Below the pieces are notes generated by a model. The model was not told where the DNA came from, ran no database searches, and worked only from the letters and a program-made list of their open reading frames with translations. A stretch of 64,000 nt of DNA. Source: Geobacter sp. UBA5735 (GTDB taxonomy: Bacteria > Desulfobacterota > Desulfuromonadia > Geobacterales > Geobacteraceae). Shown here one piece after another: positions 7,671-16,094 of this stretch. The stretch lies in the NCBI GenBank assembly GCA_002419385.1, contig DIFZ01000039.1:4070-68069 (forward strand), written 5' to 3'. Positions within the stretch are counted from its first letter, which is position 1. Every line of letters begins with the position of its first letter. A program made the translations under genes and the position numbers.

Positions 7671-9044
7671 TCACTCGTCGTCCATGCCGAACTTGGCGAG
7701 ACGGTAACGGATGGAGCGAAATGAAAGCCCCAGGAGTTCCGCAGCCCTCTTTTTCACCCCTCCGCAGCGCTCCAACGCCTGCTGGAGCAACTGCTTTTCA
7801 ATCCCGTCCAGGTATGCTTCCAGGTTCATCCCATCCGGAGGGATCTCAATTCCTTCCCCTCTCGGAACCACGCCGCAGCAGTTGAAGACCTGCGGAGGAA
7901 AACAATCTTCTTCGATGCGGCGGTTACCAAGGACAACGCAGCGTTCCACAAGATTTTCCAGTTCGCGCACATTGCCGGGGAAGGGGTAGGCCAGCAGCAG
8001 CTTGAGGGCGCCGGGAGCGATCTGCTCTGCTCCGCACTCCTGACCGGCATATTTCTTCAGGAAGTGTTCGACCAGAATCGGTATGTCGTCCGGCCGCTCG
8101 CGCAGGGAAGGCATCTTTACCGCCACCACGTTGAGACGGTAGAACAGGTCTTCGCGGAAGCTCCCTTCCCGCACCTGCTCCTCCAGGTCGCGGTTCGTTG
8201 CCGCTACAAGGCGTATATCCGCTTTCATCGACTCCGTTCCGCCGACCCGCCGGAATTCCCGCTCCTGGATGACCCGCAGCAGCTTGGCCTGGAGCATGAG
8301 CGGAACCTCGCCGATCTCGTCCAGGAACAGGGTGCCCCCCTCGGCCTGCTCGAACAGTCCGGGGCGATCCGAAACCGCTCCGGTGAACGCGCCTTTCTGG
8401 TGGCCGAAGAGTTCGCTCTCCATCAGCGTCTCGGGGATTGCTCCGCAGTTGACCGCCACAAACGGCTTGGCTTGCCGCGGGCTGTTGTAGTGGATCGCCT
8501 TGGCTGCCAGTTCCTTGCCCGTGCCGCTCTCGCCGTAGATCAGTATGTTGGCCGTGCTGCCCGCAACCTTCTCGATCAGGCTGTAAACATCCCGCATCTT
8601 CTTGCTCTTGCCGATGAGGCCGCTGAAGCTGTAGCGCCCCTTGACTTCTTCCTGGAGGCGCAGGTTCTCCCGCTTCAGGCTCCTTCGGTCAAGGGCGTTC
8701 CTGACGATGATCTTGATTTCGTCAACGTTGAACGGCTTTGCGATATAATCGTAGGCGCCCAGCTTCATCGCCTCAACAGCCTGCTCGGCAGTGGAAAAAG
8801 CGGTCACCATGATTACGGCGGTTTCCGGTGACTCCTCCTTGACCCGCTCCAGGAGCGCCAGGCCTCCCAGACCGGGCATCTTCACATCGGAGATCACCAG
8901 GTCGTAGTTGTTGGAAGACAGCAGGGGGAAAGCAGCCTCGGCTGTCTCAGCCAGATCTACCGAATACCCTTCCCGCTCCAGCAAAATGCCGAGGAATTCC
9001 CTCATGCTCAGTTCGTCGTCGACTACCAGGATTTTCGTTTCCAT
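7671..9044 (-). CDS. pilR: NtrC-family response regulator PilR
   Basis: The 457-residue protein has three domains. The receiver (residues 1-120) has the acidic pocket D9/D10, the phospho-acceptor D53 and KPF near 103. The AAA+ sigma-54 interaction domain (about 140-370) has Walker A GESGTGKE, the GAFTGA loop that contacts sigma-54, and Walker B GGTLFLDEIGE. A Fis-type helix-turn-helix lies at the C-terminus (KKRAAELLGLSFRSIRYRL). It is encoded with the kinase pilS and beside pilA, whose promoter has -24/-12 elements, so activating pilA is the expected job. Repeat sequence separates it from pilS. Confidence 0.95.
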   Translation of the reverse strand: METKILVVDDELSMREFLGILLEREGYSVDLAETAEAAFPLLSSNNYDLVISDVKMPGLGGLALLERVKEESPETAVIMVTAFSTAEQAVEAMKLGAYDYIAKPFNVDEIKIIVRNALDRRSLKRENLRLQEEVKGRYSFSGLIGKSKKMRDVYSLIEKVAGSTANILIYGESGTGKELAAKAIHYNSPRQAKPFVAVNCGAIPETLMESELFGHQKGAFTGAVSDRPGLFEQAEGGTLFLDEIGEVPLMLQAKLLRVIQEREFRRVGGTESMKADIRLVAATNRDLEEQVREGSFREDLFYRLNVVAVKMPSLRERPDDIPILVEHFLKKYAGQECGAEQIAPGALKLLLAYPFPGNVRELENLVERCVVLGNRRIEEDCFPPQVFNCCGVVPRGEGIEIPPDGMNLEAYLDGIEKQLLQQALERCGGVKKRAAELLGLSFRSIRYRLAKFGMDDE

Positions 9045-9154
9045 AGGGCCTCTTTGGTGAAGCTATGAGTGAAAGCCTTGAATGGGCTGCTGTTGCATGA
9101 TCATACATAGTTCATATTATTCTTGAGGTTATTCCACAACTTCTTTAACGACAG

Positions 9155-9250
9155 TCGAAATCCCCCTCAATCCCCCTTTCTTAAAGGGGGAAGCTGACGT
9201 CAATGCTACATGTCCCCCCTTTGAGAAAGGGGGGGGCGGGGGGGGATTTG
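9155..9250. repeat. CCCCCTTT/AAAGGGGG dispersed inverted repeat
   Basis: The pilS-pilR gap carries AATCCCCCTCAATCCCCC followed by TTTCTTAAAGGGGGAAGC and then CCCCCCTTTGAGAAAGGGGGG, nested inverted repeats ending in a long G run and ATTTGAA. This kind of palindromic element is common between genes in many environmental bacteria. It separates pilS from pilR (284 bp), so pilS, upstream on this strand, may be ended or processed here. No coding potential was seen. Confidence 0.65.
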
Positions 9251-9328
9251 AAGTTTCGCAGATAATCTGACAAAGCATAAAAAACATATAAAAAAAGACT
9301 GGGTATCAACTACCAAATGCGGCTTTCT

Positions 9329-10960
9329 CTACTTCGGCAACACGATGGTAAACTCGGTTCCTTTTCCCTTGACGCTCGACACGCGAATTTTCCCTCCATG
9401 CGCCTCGATGACACGGTACACAGTGGCCAACCCAAGACCCGTTCCGCCTGTCTTGGTGGTATGGAACGGTTCGAAGACCCGCTTCAGCTCTTCCTCATCC
9501 ATTCCCGAACCCGTATCGGAAATCGTTATCAAAACCGCACCGGCTCCCTGGAATTCGTAACAGTGTTCGACTTCCTCTGCCGTTATGCAGATCATCCCGT
9601 CATCTGCTATCGCCTCTACTGCATTCACCAGCAGATTCCACAACACCTGTCGGAACTTGTCGCTATCCACATTGACTGCCAGATCCTGAGGGACGTCATT
9701 GCGAATTTTCACTCCCTCGAACCGGCGATCGGCCTCCATCAGCTCACGGATTTCAGCCACAAGCATTCCCAGGTTCGCCCGTGCCTTGCTCGGCTGGGTC
9801 GGCCGGGCATAATCGAGGAAATCCCTGATGAGCTTGTTCAGCCGTTCCGTCTCGCGAACGATGATGTCCATAAGACGCCTGTCTCCGGCATCTATATTGC
9901 CGCCATTTGCGATCAGCTGAACCGACCCGCTGATGGCAGCCAAGGGATTGCGGATCTCATGGGCGATCCGGGCCGACAGCTCGCCGATAGCGGCCAGCCG
10001 GTCGGCCCTTGCAAGCTCCGCCTTCATTCTGATGAGCTGGGTGAGATCCTGGAAGTCTATGATAACGCCGATAGGAATACCATCCTTGTCGGTGAAGGTG
10101 ACCGATTTGAAGCCGAGGGTCATCTCTTCTCCGGCGCCACGCCGGTGCACCATTTCTTCCCTCGCTATGTTGCCGATCCGTCCAATGAACGGCCCGAAGC
10201 CAGGCAGTATTTCGGTCAAGGGCCTGTCATAGGCATCAGCCTGACTGACACCGGTCAACTGCTCCGCATAGCGGTTGAAAGCACGAATCCGCCCCTCCGG
10301 GGTGATGGTCAGCAGCCCGCTGTTGAGGTTCGACACGATGGCGCTGTTGAGCCGCTCCATTTCCTCGAAATCGATCGTCTGCTTCAGCAGAGCCGTCTCG
10401 CTGGCCCTCAGCTTATCCGCAAGGTATCCAGTCAGAAATGCGGTAAGGAAAAATCCAAAGATGGTGACACTGATAATGAAGAAAAAAGCCCCTGGCTGGA
10501 ACTGTTGGGCGGCAACGGAAGAAAGCCCGAACGACGTAAGCTTGCCGTAGTAATGCAGATCCATGAGTGCGCCATAAAGGATACTGCAAAGGCCCGCGGT
10601 ATAAAGCGCTTCTTTCCGGGAAAGGAGAATGCTTGCGCTGATAATTGAAAGCAGGTAAAGAAACGAATAAGGTGATCCAATACCACCCGTCAACAAGAGC
10701 AGCAGCGTGACGAACCCCAGGTCCCAGATTATCTGCAGATAGGTGAGCGCACGGTTGAACCGGCTGGTAGCTTTCAGAATAATGAGCGCAAAGATGGAAA
10801 CAAGATAGGTGGCTACTACGAGCTGGGTTATGTCAGGGAGGATATATTCGGGTCTTGTTTCAGGCCCCCGAATGCCCAGGATGGTGGTGGAGAGGAGAAA
10901 AAGGGACACCACCACCACCCTGGAAAAAACGAATCGGATCAGTCGCTTCTTTGTTTCCAC
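9329..10960 (-). CDS. pilS: Sensor histidine kinase PilS
   Basis: The 543-residue protein has about six N-terminal membrane segments (residues 12-180), then a PAS domain (about 200-310). The HisKA dimerisation domain has its phospho-accepting histidine at 334 in ARIAHEIRNPL. The HATPase domain has the N-box NLLVNAVEAI, the G1 motif ISDTGSGMD and the G2 motif TGLGLATVYR. The layout matches PilS, the partner of PilR in pilin gene control. Its start lies 3 bp after the pilC stop, so it is cotranscribed with pilC. What it senses is unknown; in Pseudomonas PilS responds to PilA in the membrane. Confidence 0.92.
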   Translation of the reverse strand: METKKRLIRFVFSRVVVVSLFLLSTTILGIRGPETRPEYILPDITQLVVATYLVSIFALIILKATSRFNRALTYLQIIWDLGFVTLLLLLTGGIGSPYSFLYLLSIISASILLSRKEALYTAGLCSILYGALMDLHYYGKLTSFGLSSVAAQQFQPGAFFFIISVTIFGFFLTAFLTGYLADKLRASETALLKQTIDFEEMERLNSAIVSNLNSGLLTITPEGRIRAFNRYAEQLTGVSQADAYDRPLTEILPGFGPFIGRIGNIAREEMVHRRGAGEEMTLGFKSVTFTDKDGIPIGVIIDFQDLTQLIRMKAELARADRLAAIGELSARIAHEIRNPLAAISGSVQLIANGGNIDAGDRRLMDIIVRETERLNKLIRDFLDYARPTQPSKARANLGMLVAEIRELMEADRRFEGVKIRNDVPQDLAVNVDSDKFRQVLWNLLVNAVEAIADDGMICITAEEVEHCYEFQGAGAVLITISDTGSGMDEEELKRVFEPFHTTKTGGTGLGLATVYRVIEAHGGKIRVSSVKGKGTEFTIVLPK

Positions 10961-10963
10961 CGG

Positions 10964-12184
10964 TTACTGTGCGACAGCGCCGGCGATTTTGAAGATAGGA
11001 AGGTACATGGCAATGACGAGACCACCGACAACCACGCCAAGGAAAACCATGAGCAGCGGCTCCAGCATGGATGTCATTGCAGCAACCGCGTTATCAACTT
11101 CATCGTCGTAGAAATCTGCAATCTTGGAGAGCATGGCATCCATTGCGCCGGTTGCCTCACCGACAGAGATCATCTGAACGACCATCGGTGGGAACACCCC
11201 GCTCTGGGCAAGAGGCTCGGCAATGGTCTTGCCCTCCGAGATGGACTGGCGGACCTTCATGATCGCCTCTTCCACGACCACGTTCCCGGCCGTCCTGGCG
11301 ACGATATCGAGGCCATCAAGGATGGGAACACCACTGCTTACCAACGTACCAAGCGTCCGGGTAAACTTCGCAACAGAAACCTTACGAATAAGGGGGCCGG
11401 CTATTGGCGCCCGCAAAGCCATCCGGTCAAGTGTCTTGCGGCCGTTTTTCGTGGCATAGTACTTTTTGACCGCAAATACCAACGCAAAGATGCCAGCAAT
11501 AATGACAATAATATATTTTTTCAAAAAATTGCTGAGCGCAATAACGACCTTGGTCGGCCCGGGCAGATCGGAACCGAAGTCGGCAAACATCTTGGCAAAC
11601 GTGGGGATGACGAAAACGAGAATGACGCCGACAACGACGACCGCAACGGACATGACGGTGGCAGGATAGACCATGGCGCCCTTGATCTGCTTTTTCAGCT
11701 TCATGGACTTTTCGGTATAGGAAGCCAGGCGGTTGAGGATGGTATCCAGGATACCGCCGACCTCGCCCGCAGCCACCAGGCTGACGAAGAGCTGGTCGAA
11801 AACCTTGGGGTGCTTGGCCAGCGCATCGGCAAAGGTCGAACCGCTCTCCACGCTTTCCTTGACCTTCAGCAGCACGCCCTTGAAGGTAGGGTTCTCCTGC
11901 TGGCTGGAAAGGATGTCCAGGCACTGGACCAGCGGCAGGCCGGAGTCGATCATGGTGGCGAACTGGCGGGTGAAGATGACCAGCTCCTTGGTGCTGACCT
12001 TTTTCCCGAACATGGCCGGCAGCTTGAGTTCCATGCTGAGGCCCTTGCCCTCTTCCTTGATGGAAATGCCGCCGAAACCGTATTTTTTCAGCTGGGCCTC
12101 GACCATGTCCCGGGACTTGGCCTCCATCACGCCGTTCTGGACCGCCCCTGTCCTGCTCCTGGCTTCCCACTGGAATTTCGCCAT
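10964..12184 (-). CDS. pilC: Type IV pilus inner-membrane platform protein PilC
   Basis: The 406-residue protein has two T2SSF (GspF) domains, each followed by membrane helices. These include residues about 170-195 and 215-240, and the C-terminal segment VFLGVVVGGLVIAMYLPIF. Family signatures are FTRQFATMIDSGLPLVQ near residue 70 and FTRTLGTLVSSGVPILDGL near 275. PilC is the inner-membrane platform on which PilB and PilT act. It sits between pilT and pilS in the conserved cluster. Length and composition are normal. Confidence 0.95.
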   Translation of the reverse strand: MAKFQWEARSRTGAVQNGVMEAKSRDMVEAQLKKYGFGGISIKEEGKGLSMELKLPAMFGKKVSTKELVIFTRQFATMIDSGLPLVQCLDILSSQQENPTFKGVLLKVKESVESGSTFADALAKHPKVFDQLFVSLVAAGEVGGILDTILNRLASYTEKSMKLKKQIKGAMVYPATVMSVAVVVVGVILVFVIPTFAKMFADFGSDLPGPTKVVIALSNFLKKYIIVIIAGIFALVFAVKKYYATKNGRKTLDRMALRAPIAGPLIRKVSVAKFTRTLGTLVSSGVPILDGLDIVARTAGNVVVEEAIMKVRQSISEGKTIAEPLAQSGVFPPMVVQMISVGEATGAMDAMLSKIADFYDDEVDNAVAAMTSMLEPLLMVFLGVVVGGLVIAMYLPIFKIAGAVAQ

Positions 12185-12265
12185 CTTGTCCTCCTTCCAC
12201 GCAGTGTCAAAGAAAGCATCCCCACCGAGGGGGAGTAACCTGTTGTCAAACCGATCGCGCCGCCC

Positions 12266-13363
12266 CTATCTCAAAGGCTTCTTGGACGGCATCTGCCCGC
12301 CCGCCATGCCCAGCATCTGCCGCAGTTCATCGGGGTCGGACGACCTGCCCATGGCGTCGTCCAGGGTTATCGTCCGCCGCTGGTAGAGGTTCAGGAGCGA
12401 CTGGTTCATGGTCTGCATGCCGAATTTCTCCTGCCCCACCTGCATCTGGGAATAGATCTGGTGCAGCTTGTCCTCGCGGATCAGGTTCCTGATGGCCGGG
12501 TTGGGCACCATGATCTCCATGGCCATGGCCCGTCCCTTGCCGGACGCCTTGGGAATCAGCGTCTGGGACAGGACCCCCTCCAGCACGAAGGAAAGCTGGG
12601 CGCGGATCTGCGGCTGCTGGTAGGGCGGAAACACGTCGACGATGCGGTTGATGGTCTGGACGCAGGAATTGGTGTGGAGCGTGGCGAAGCAGAGGTGGCC
12701 GGTTTCCGCCAGGGTCAGGGCCGCTTCGATGGTCTCCAGGTCGCGCATCTCGCCGATCAGGACCACGTCCGGGTCCTGGCGCAGCACGTATTTGAGGGCA
12801 TGCTTGAAGCTCTTCGTGTCCGAACCCACTTCACGCTGGTTCACCAGGCAGTTCTTGTGGGGGTGGAGGAACTCGATGGGATCCTCGATGGTGACGATAT
12901 GGTCGTGGCGCTCAATGTTGATCCGGTCCAGGATGGTCGCCAGGGTGGTTGACTTGCCGCTGCCGGTGGGGCCGGTGACCAGCACCAGGCCGCGCGGCTT
13001 GTAGACGAAATCGGAAACGATGGGCGGCAGGCCCAGTTCTTCGAATGACATGATCTTGAAGGGAATGGTCCGGAACACCCCCGCCACTGCGCCGCGCTGG
13101 AGGAACACGTTGCCCCTGAAGCGGGACAGTCCCTTCACGCCGAAGGACAGGTCCAGTTCGTTCTCTTCCTCGAAACGGTGCTTCTGGACATCGGTCAACA
13201 CGCTGTAGCACAACTGCTTGGTCTCCACCGGGTTGAGCGGCGGCAGGTCCAGCGGCACCAGGGAACCGTCGATCCGCACCTGGGGGGGCGTATTGACGGT
13301 AAGATGCAGGTCGGATCCGCCCCGCTCGATGAGCTGCTTCAACATTTCATGCAAATTTGCCAT
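12266..13363 (-). CDS. pilT: Pilus retraction ATPase PilT
   Basis: This 365-residue hexameric secretion ATPase has Walker A GPTGSGKST at residues 131-139, the Asp box near VTIEDPIEFLH, Walker B VLIGEMRDLETI, the His box, and the AIRNLIRE motif diagnostic of PilT retraction motors. It powers pilus disassembly, and so twitching motility and DNA uptake. The gene lies between pilB and pilC on the same strand. The C-terminal extension (KPL-rich end, GMAGGQMPSKKPLR) is a little longer than in minimal PilT. Confidence 0.96.
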   Translation of the reverse strand: MANLHEMLKQLIERGGSDLHLTVNTPPQVRIDGSLVPLDLPPLNPVETKQLCYSVLTDVQKHRFEEENELDLSFGVKGLSRFRGNVFLQRGAVAGVFRTIPFKIMSFEELGLPPIVSDFVYKPRGLVLVTGPTGSGKSTTLATILDRINIERHDHIVTIEDPIEFLHPHKNCLVNQREVGSDTKSFKHALKYVLRQDPDVVLIGEMRDLETIEAALTLAETGHLCFATLHTNSCVQTINRIVDVFPPYQQPQIRAQLSFVLEGVLSQTLIPKASGKGRAMAMEIMVPNPAIRNLIREDKLHQIYSQMQVGQEKFGMQTMNQSLLNLYQRRTITLDDAMGRSSDPDELRQMLGMAGGQMPSKKPLR

Positions 13364-13399
13364 GTATCATCTCCCTGACTTCAAACGAATAGAATACCA

Positions 13400-13432
13400 T
13401 TGTAGGGGCGCCCCCCTGTGGGTGCCCTCGGT
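13400..13432. repeat. Short GTAGGGGC repeat copy
   Basis: The pilB-pilT gap contains TGTAGGGGCGCCCCCCTGTGGGTGCCCTCG, a minimal copy of the GTAGGGGC repeat family with a GGGGCGCCCC palindrome at its core. It lies within about 30 bp of the pilB stop and could act as a 3' hairpin for that message. Confidence 0.5.
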
Positions 13433-13438
13433 TTCATG

Positions 13439-15145
13439 TTAATCGTCCGCCATCGTCACCCGCAACACCTCTTCGAACGACGTGACCCCTTCCTTGAGCT
13501 TGGTGAGCCCCGACTGGCGCATGGTCTTCACCCCGAGGCGCATGGATTCCCGCTTGATCTCGGCGGTATTGGCCCCGTTCAGGATCAGCTCCCGGATCTC
13601 GTCGAACATGGGCATGACCTGGTAGAAACCGACCCTGCCCTTGTACCCGGTATTGTTGCACTTGGCGCACCCCTTGCCCTTGTAGCAGACGAAGGAGGAT
13701 GCCTCTTCGGGAGGGCAGCCGGCATCGATGAGGGCCTGTACCGGGATATCCTCCACTTCGCGGCATTCCGTGCAGACGCGCCGGGCAAGGCGCTGCGCGG
13801 TTATCAGGTTGACCGCCGAGGCCACCAGGAACGGCTCGATCCCCATGTTGAGCAGACGGTTGATGGTGGAAGGCGCATCGTTGGTGTGCAGCGTCGACAG
13901 GACCATATGGCCCGTCAGGGCTGCCTTGACGCCGATCTCCGCGGTCTCGAAGTCGCGGATCTCCCCGATCATGATGATGTCCGGGTCCTGCCTGAGGAAC
14001 GAGCGGAGCGCCGCGGCGAAGTTGAGGCCGATGTCTTCGTGCATCTGCACCTGGTTGATGCCCGCAAAGTTGAATTCGACCGGGTCCTCAGCGGTGGATA
14101 TGTTCTCCGAGGTCTTGTTCAGCTCCGCCAGCGCGGAATAGAGGGAAACCGTCTTGCCGCTGCCGGTCGGCCCGGTGACCAGAACCATGCCGAAGGGCTT
14201 GTGGATCGCTTCCTGGAAATGCTTGAGCGCCGCCGGTTCGTACCCCAGCTTGGTCATGTCCAGCTGCAGGCTGGACTTGTCCAGGAGGCGGAGGACGATC
14301 TTCTCGCCGAACAGGGTCGGCAGCACGGAGACGCGGAAATCCATGTCCTTGCCCCCGCCCAGCTTGATCTTGATGCGGCCGTCCTGGGGCAGCCTGCGCT
14401 CGGCGATGTCCAGCTCCGCCATGATCTTGAGGCGGGAGGTGATGGCGTTCTTCAGCTTCATCGGCGGTTTCATGACTTCGTAGAGCACGCCGTCGATGCG
14501 GTAACGGACCCGGAACACCCGTTCATAGGGCTCGATGTGAATGTCGCTGGCTTTTCGTTTGATGGCGTCGGACAGGATGAGGTTGACCAGCTTGACGACC
14601 GGCGCGTCTTCAGTTGCCTTCTCCAGCGACGTTACATCCACATCTTCATGGTCGGCCACCACTTCCATGTCTTCCAGGTCCAGGCCGTCCATCATGTCTG
14701 CCAGGGATGCCGACTGGTCGTAGAACCGGTCGATGGCGGACTTGATACCGCTGTCCGAGGCAACCACCACCTCCACGTTGTAGCCGGTCATGAACTTGAT
14801 GTCGTCGATGGCGAAGATGTTGGAAGGGTCGCTCATGGCAAGGATGAGCGTGGAACCGGACCGGTTGACCGGGATCGCCTGGTATTTCTGCACTACCTCC
14901 ACCGGGACCAGCTTGACCACAGACGGATCGATGTCGAAATCGGCAAGGTTTATGGAGGGGACGCTGTACTGCTTGGAAAGGAACGCCGTCAGTTCCGGCT
15001 CGCTGATGAATCCTTCTTTGATGAGGATGGTGCCGAGCCTGAGCTGGCCTCCGGAGCTCTTCTGCTCTTCGAGGGCCTTCTGAAGCTGCTCTTTCGATAT
15101 CAGGTTGCTCCGGACCAGGAGCTCGCCCATTCTGCTCGGCTGCAT
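13439..15145 (-). CDS. pilB: Pilus extension ATPase PilB
   Basis: The 568-residue protein has an N-terminal T2SSE/MshEN-type domain (residues about 1-150, including the repeat LGTILIKEGFISEPEL). The motor domain has Walker A GPTGSGKT at 325-332, an Asp box (STAEDPVEF) and Walker B IIMIGEIRDFETAEI. A four-cysteine zinc motif lies near residues 455-500 (CTEC ... CAKC). MshEN domains can bind c-di-GMP, which is notable given the diguanylate cyclases in this window. It drives pilus polymerisation. A TTGACA promoter lies within the end of aroE just upstream. Confidence 0.95.
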   Translation of the reverse strand: MQPSRMGELLVRSNLISKEQLQKALEEQKSSGGQLRLGTILIKEGFISEPELTAFLSKQYSVPSINLADFDIDPSVVKLVPVEVVQKYQAIPVNRSGSTLILAMSDPSNIFAIDDIKFMTGYNVEVVVASDSGIKSAIDRFYDQSASLADMMDGLDLEDMEVVADHEDVDVTSLEKATEDAPVVKLVNLILSDAIKRKASDIHIEPYERVFRVRYRIDGVLYEVMKPPMKLKNAITSRLKIMAELDIAERRLPQDGRIKIKLGGGKDMDFRVSVLPTLFGEKIVLRLLDKSSLQLDMTKLGYEPAALKHFQEAIHKPFGMVLVTGPTGSGKTVSLYSALAELNKTSENISTAEDPVEFNFAGINQVQMHEDIGLNFAAALRSFLRQDPDIIMIGEIRDFETAEIGVKAALTGHMVLSTLHTNDAPSTINRLLNMGIEPFLVASAVNLITAQRLARRVCTECREVEDIPVQALIDAGCPPEEASSFVCYKGKGCAKCNNTGYKGRVGFYQVMPMFDEIRELILNGANTAEIKRESMRLGVKTMRQSGLTKLKEGVTSFEEVLRVTMADD

Positions 15146-15190
15146 GGAAACCTCAGGTGCCAGTTCTGGCAGTTTGATATACGGCTTGCG

Positions 15191-15219
15191 ATACTATTTT
15201 GAAAGGCCCCTAATGTCAA
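15191..15219 (-). promoter_or_regulatory. Sigma-70-type promoter of pilB
   Basis: The minus strand has TTGACA (15219-15214), a 17-bp spacer and TAGTAT (15196-15191). The -35 box overlaps the last codons of aroE, and the predicted start is about 40 bp before pilB. This would separate pilBTC-S expression from the aroE operon. Confidence 0.55.
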
Positions 15220-16094
15220 GATTTTGTTGATTGTTCAAGTTTCCTGAACAGTGCGTCCTGCATGACGCTCGGGGGCGGCTCCTTTCCCGTCCAGAGCCGG
15301 AAGGCCGCCTCACCCTGCGCAACCAGCATGCCGGCGCCATTTGCGCACGCAAGGCCCAGCCGTCGGGCCGCGGCAAGCAGCGGGGTTTCGGCCGGCGTAT
15401 AGACCATGTCGTACACCAGGCACTTTGCGCAACTCTCCAGAAAAGAATCATATTCAAAATTCGTGCCGTTCATCCCGACCGACGTCGTATTCACCAGCAG
15501 GTCGGCACCCGCCCCATGGCGATTCAGGTCCGTTTCTTCAAGCGAGGAAACCGCGTAGTCCACCAGGGGGAAGAGCCCGGCAAACCGCTCAGCCAGGATC
15601 CGCGCCTTGGGAACGGTCCTGTTGGCGATGACGATCCGCGCGGCGCCCGCTGCTGACAGGGCGGAAATGGCTGCCTGGGCCGCGCCTCCCGCCCCGAGCA
15701 GCATGACCGACGCTCCGCGGGGGGCAAACGCCAGATCCTTGGCCAGCGAGTGGAGAAAACCGGTCGCATCGGTATTGTGGCCGATCATCAGGTCTCCTTC
15801 ACGGCAGACGGTATTGACCGCGCCGCACCGGTCCGCGTCGGGAGAAATCCGGTCCAGAAACTGAATGACGGCGGTCTTGTGGGGAATCGTGACATTGAAG
15901 CCCCAAACACCGAGCCGCCGCAGCCCTTCCACCGCCCGAGCGAGGTATTCCGGCTCAACCGGAAACGGGACATAGATATAATCGATTCCCAACGCCGCGA
16001 TGGCCGCATTCTGCATCACCGGCGACAGCGAGTGCCCCACCGGCGACCCTATGATTCCCAGCACCCTGGTCGTTCCCGTAACAGTCATCATCAT
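15216..16094 (-). CDS. aroE: Shikimate dehydrogenase (NADP+)
   Basis: The 292-residue enzyme reduces 3-dehydroshikimate to shikimate in aromatic amino acid synthesis. It shows the shikimate-binding SPVGHSLSP motif near residue 17, the catalytic lysine in NVTIPHK (K73), NTDATGF near 107, and the NADP-binding GAGGAAQAA loop near 136. Three ATG codons occur in a row; the first overlaps the DUF2723 gene stop (ATGA), while the third has the best spacing from AAGGTG. It is the last gene of the tatC-ribF operon. Confidence 0.94.
   Translation of the reverse strand: MMMTVTGTTRVLGIIGSPVGHSLSPVMQNAAIAALGIDYIYVPFPVEPEYLARAVEGLRRLGVWGFNVTIPHKTAVIQFLDRISPDADRCGAVNTVCREGDLMIGHNTDATGFLHSLAKDLAFAPRGASVMLLGAGGAAQAAISALSAAGAARIVIANRTVPKARILAERFAGLFPLVDYAVSSLEETDLNRHGAGADLLVNTTSVGMNGTNFEYDSFLESCAKCLVYDMVYTPAETPLLAAARRLGLACANGAGMLVAQGEAAFRLWTGKEPPPSVMQDALFRKLEQSTKS

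Noticed and set aside
13418..15202. Long open frame on the plus strand opposite pilB (and similar ones opposite asd, leuB and pilS)
   Set aside because: These are GC-rich antisense shadows; their proteins have no domain pattern, while the minus-strand genes are unmistakable.
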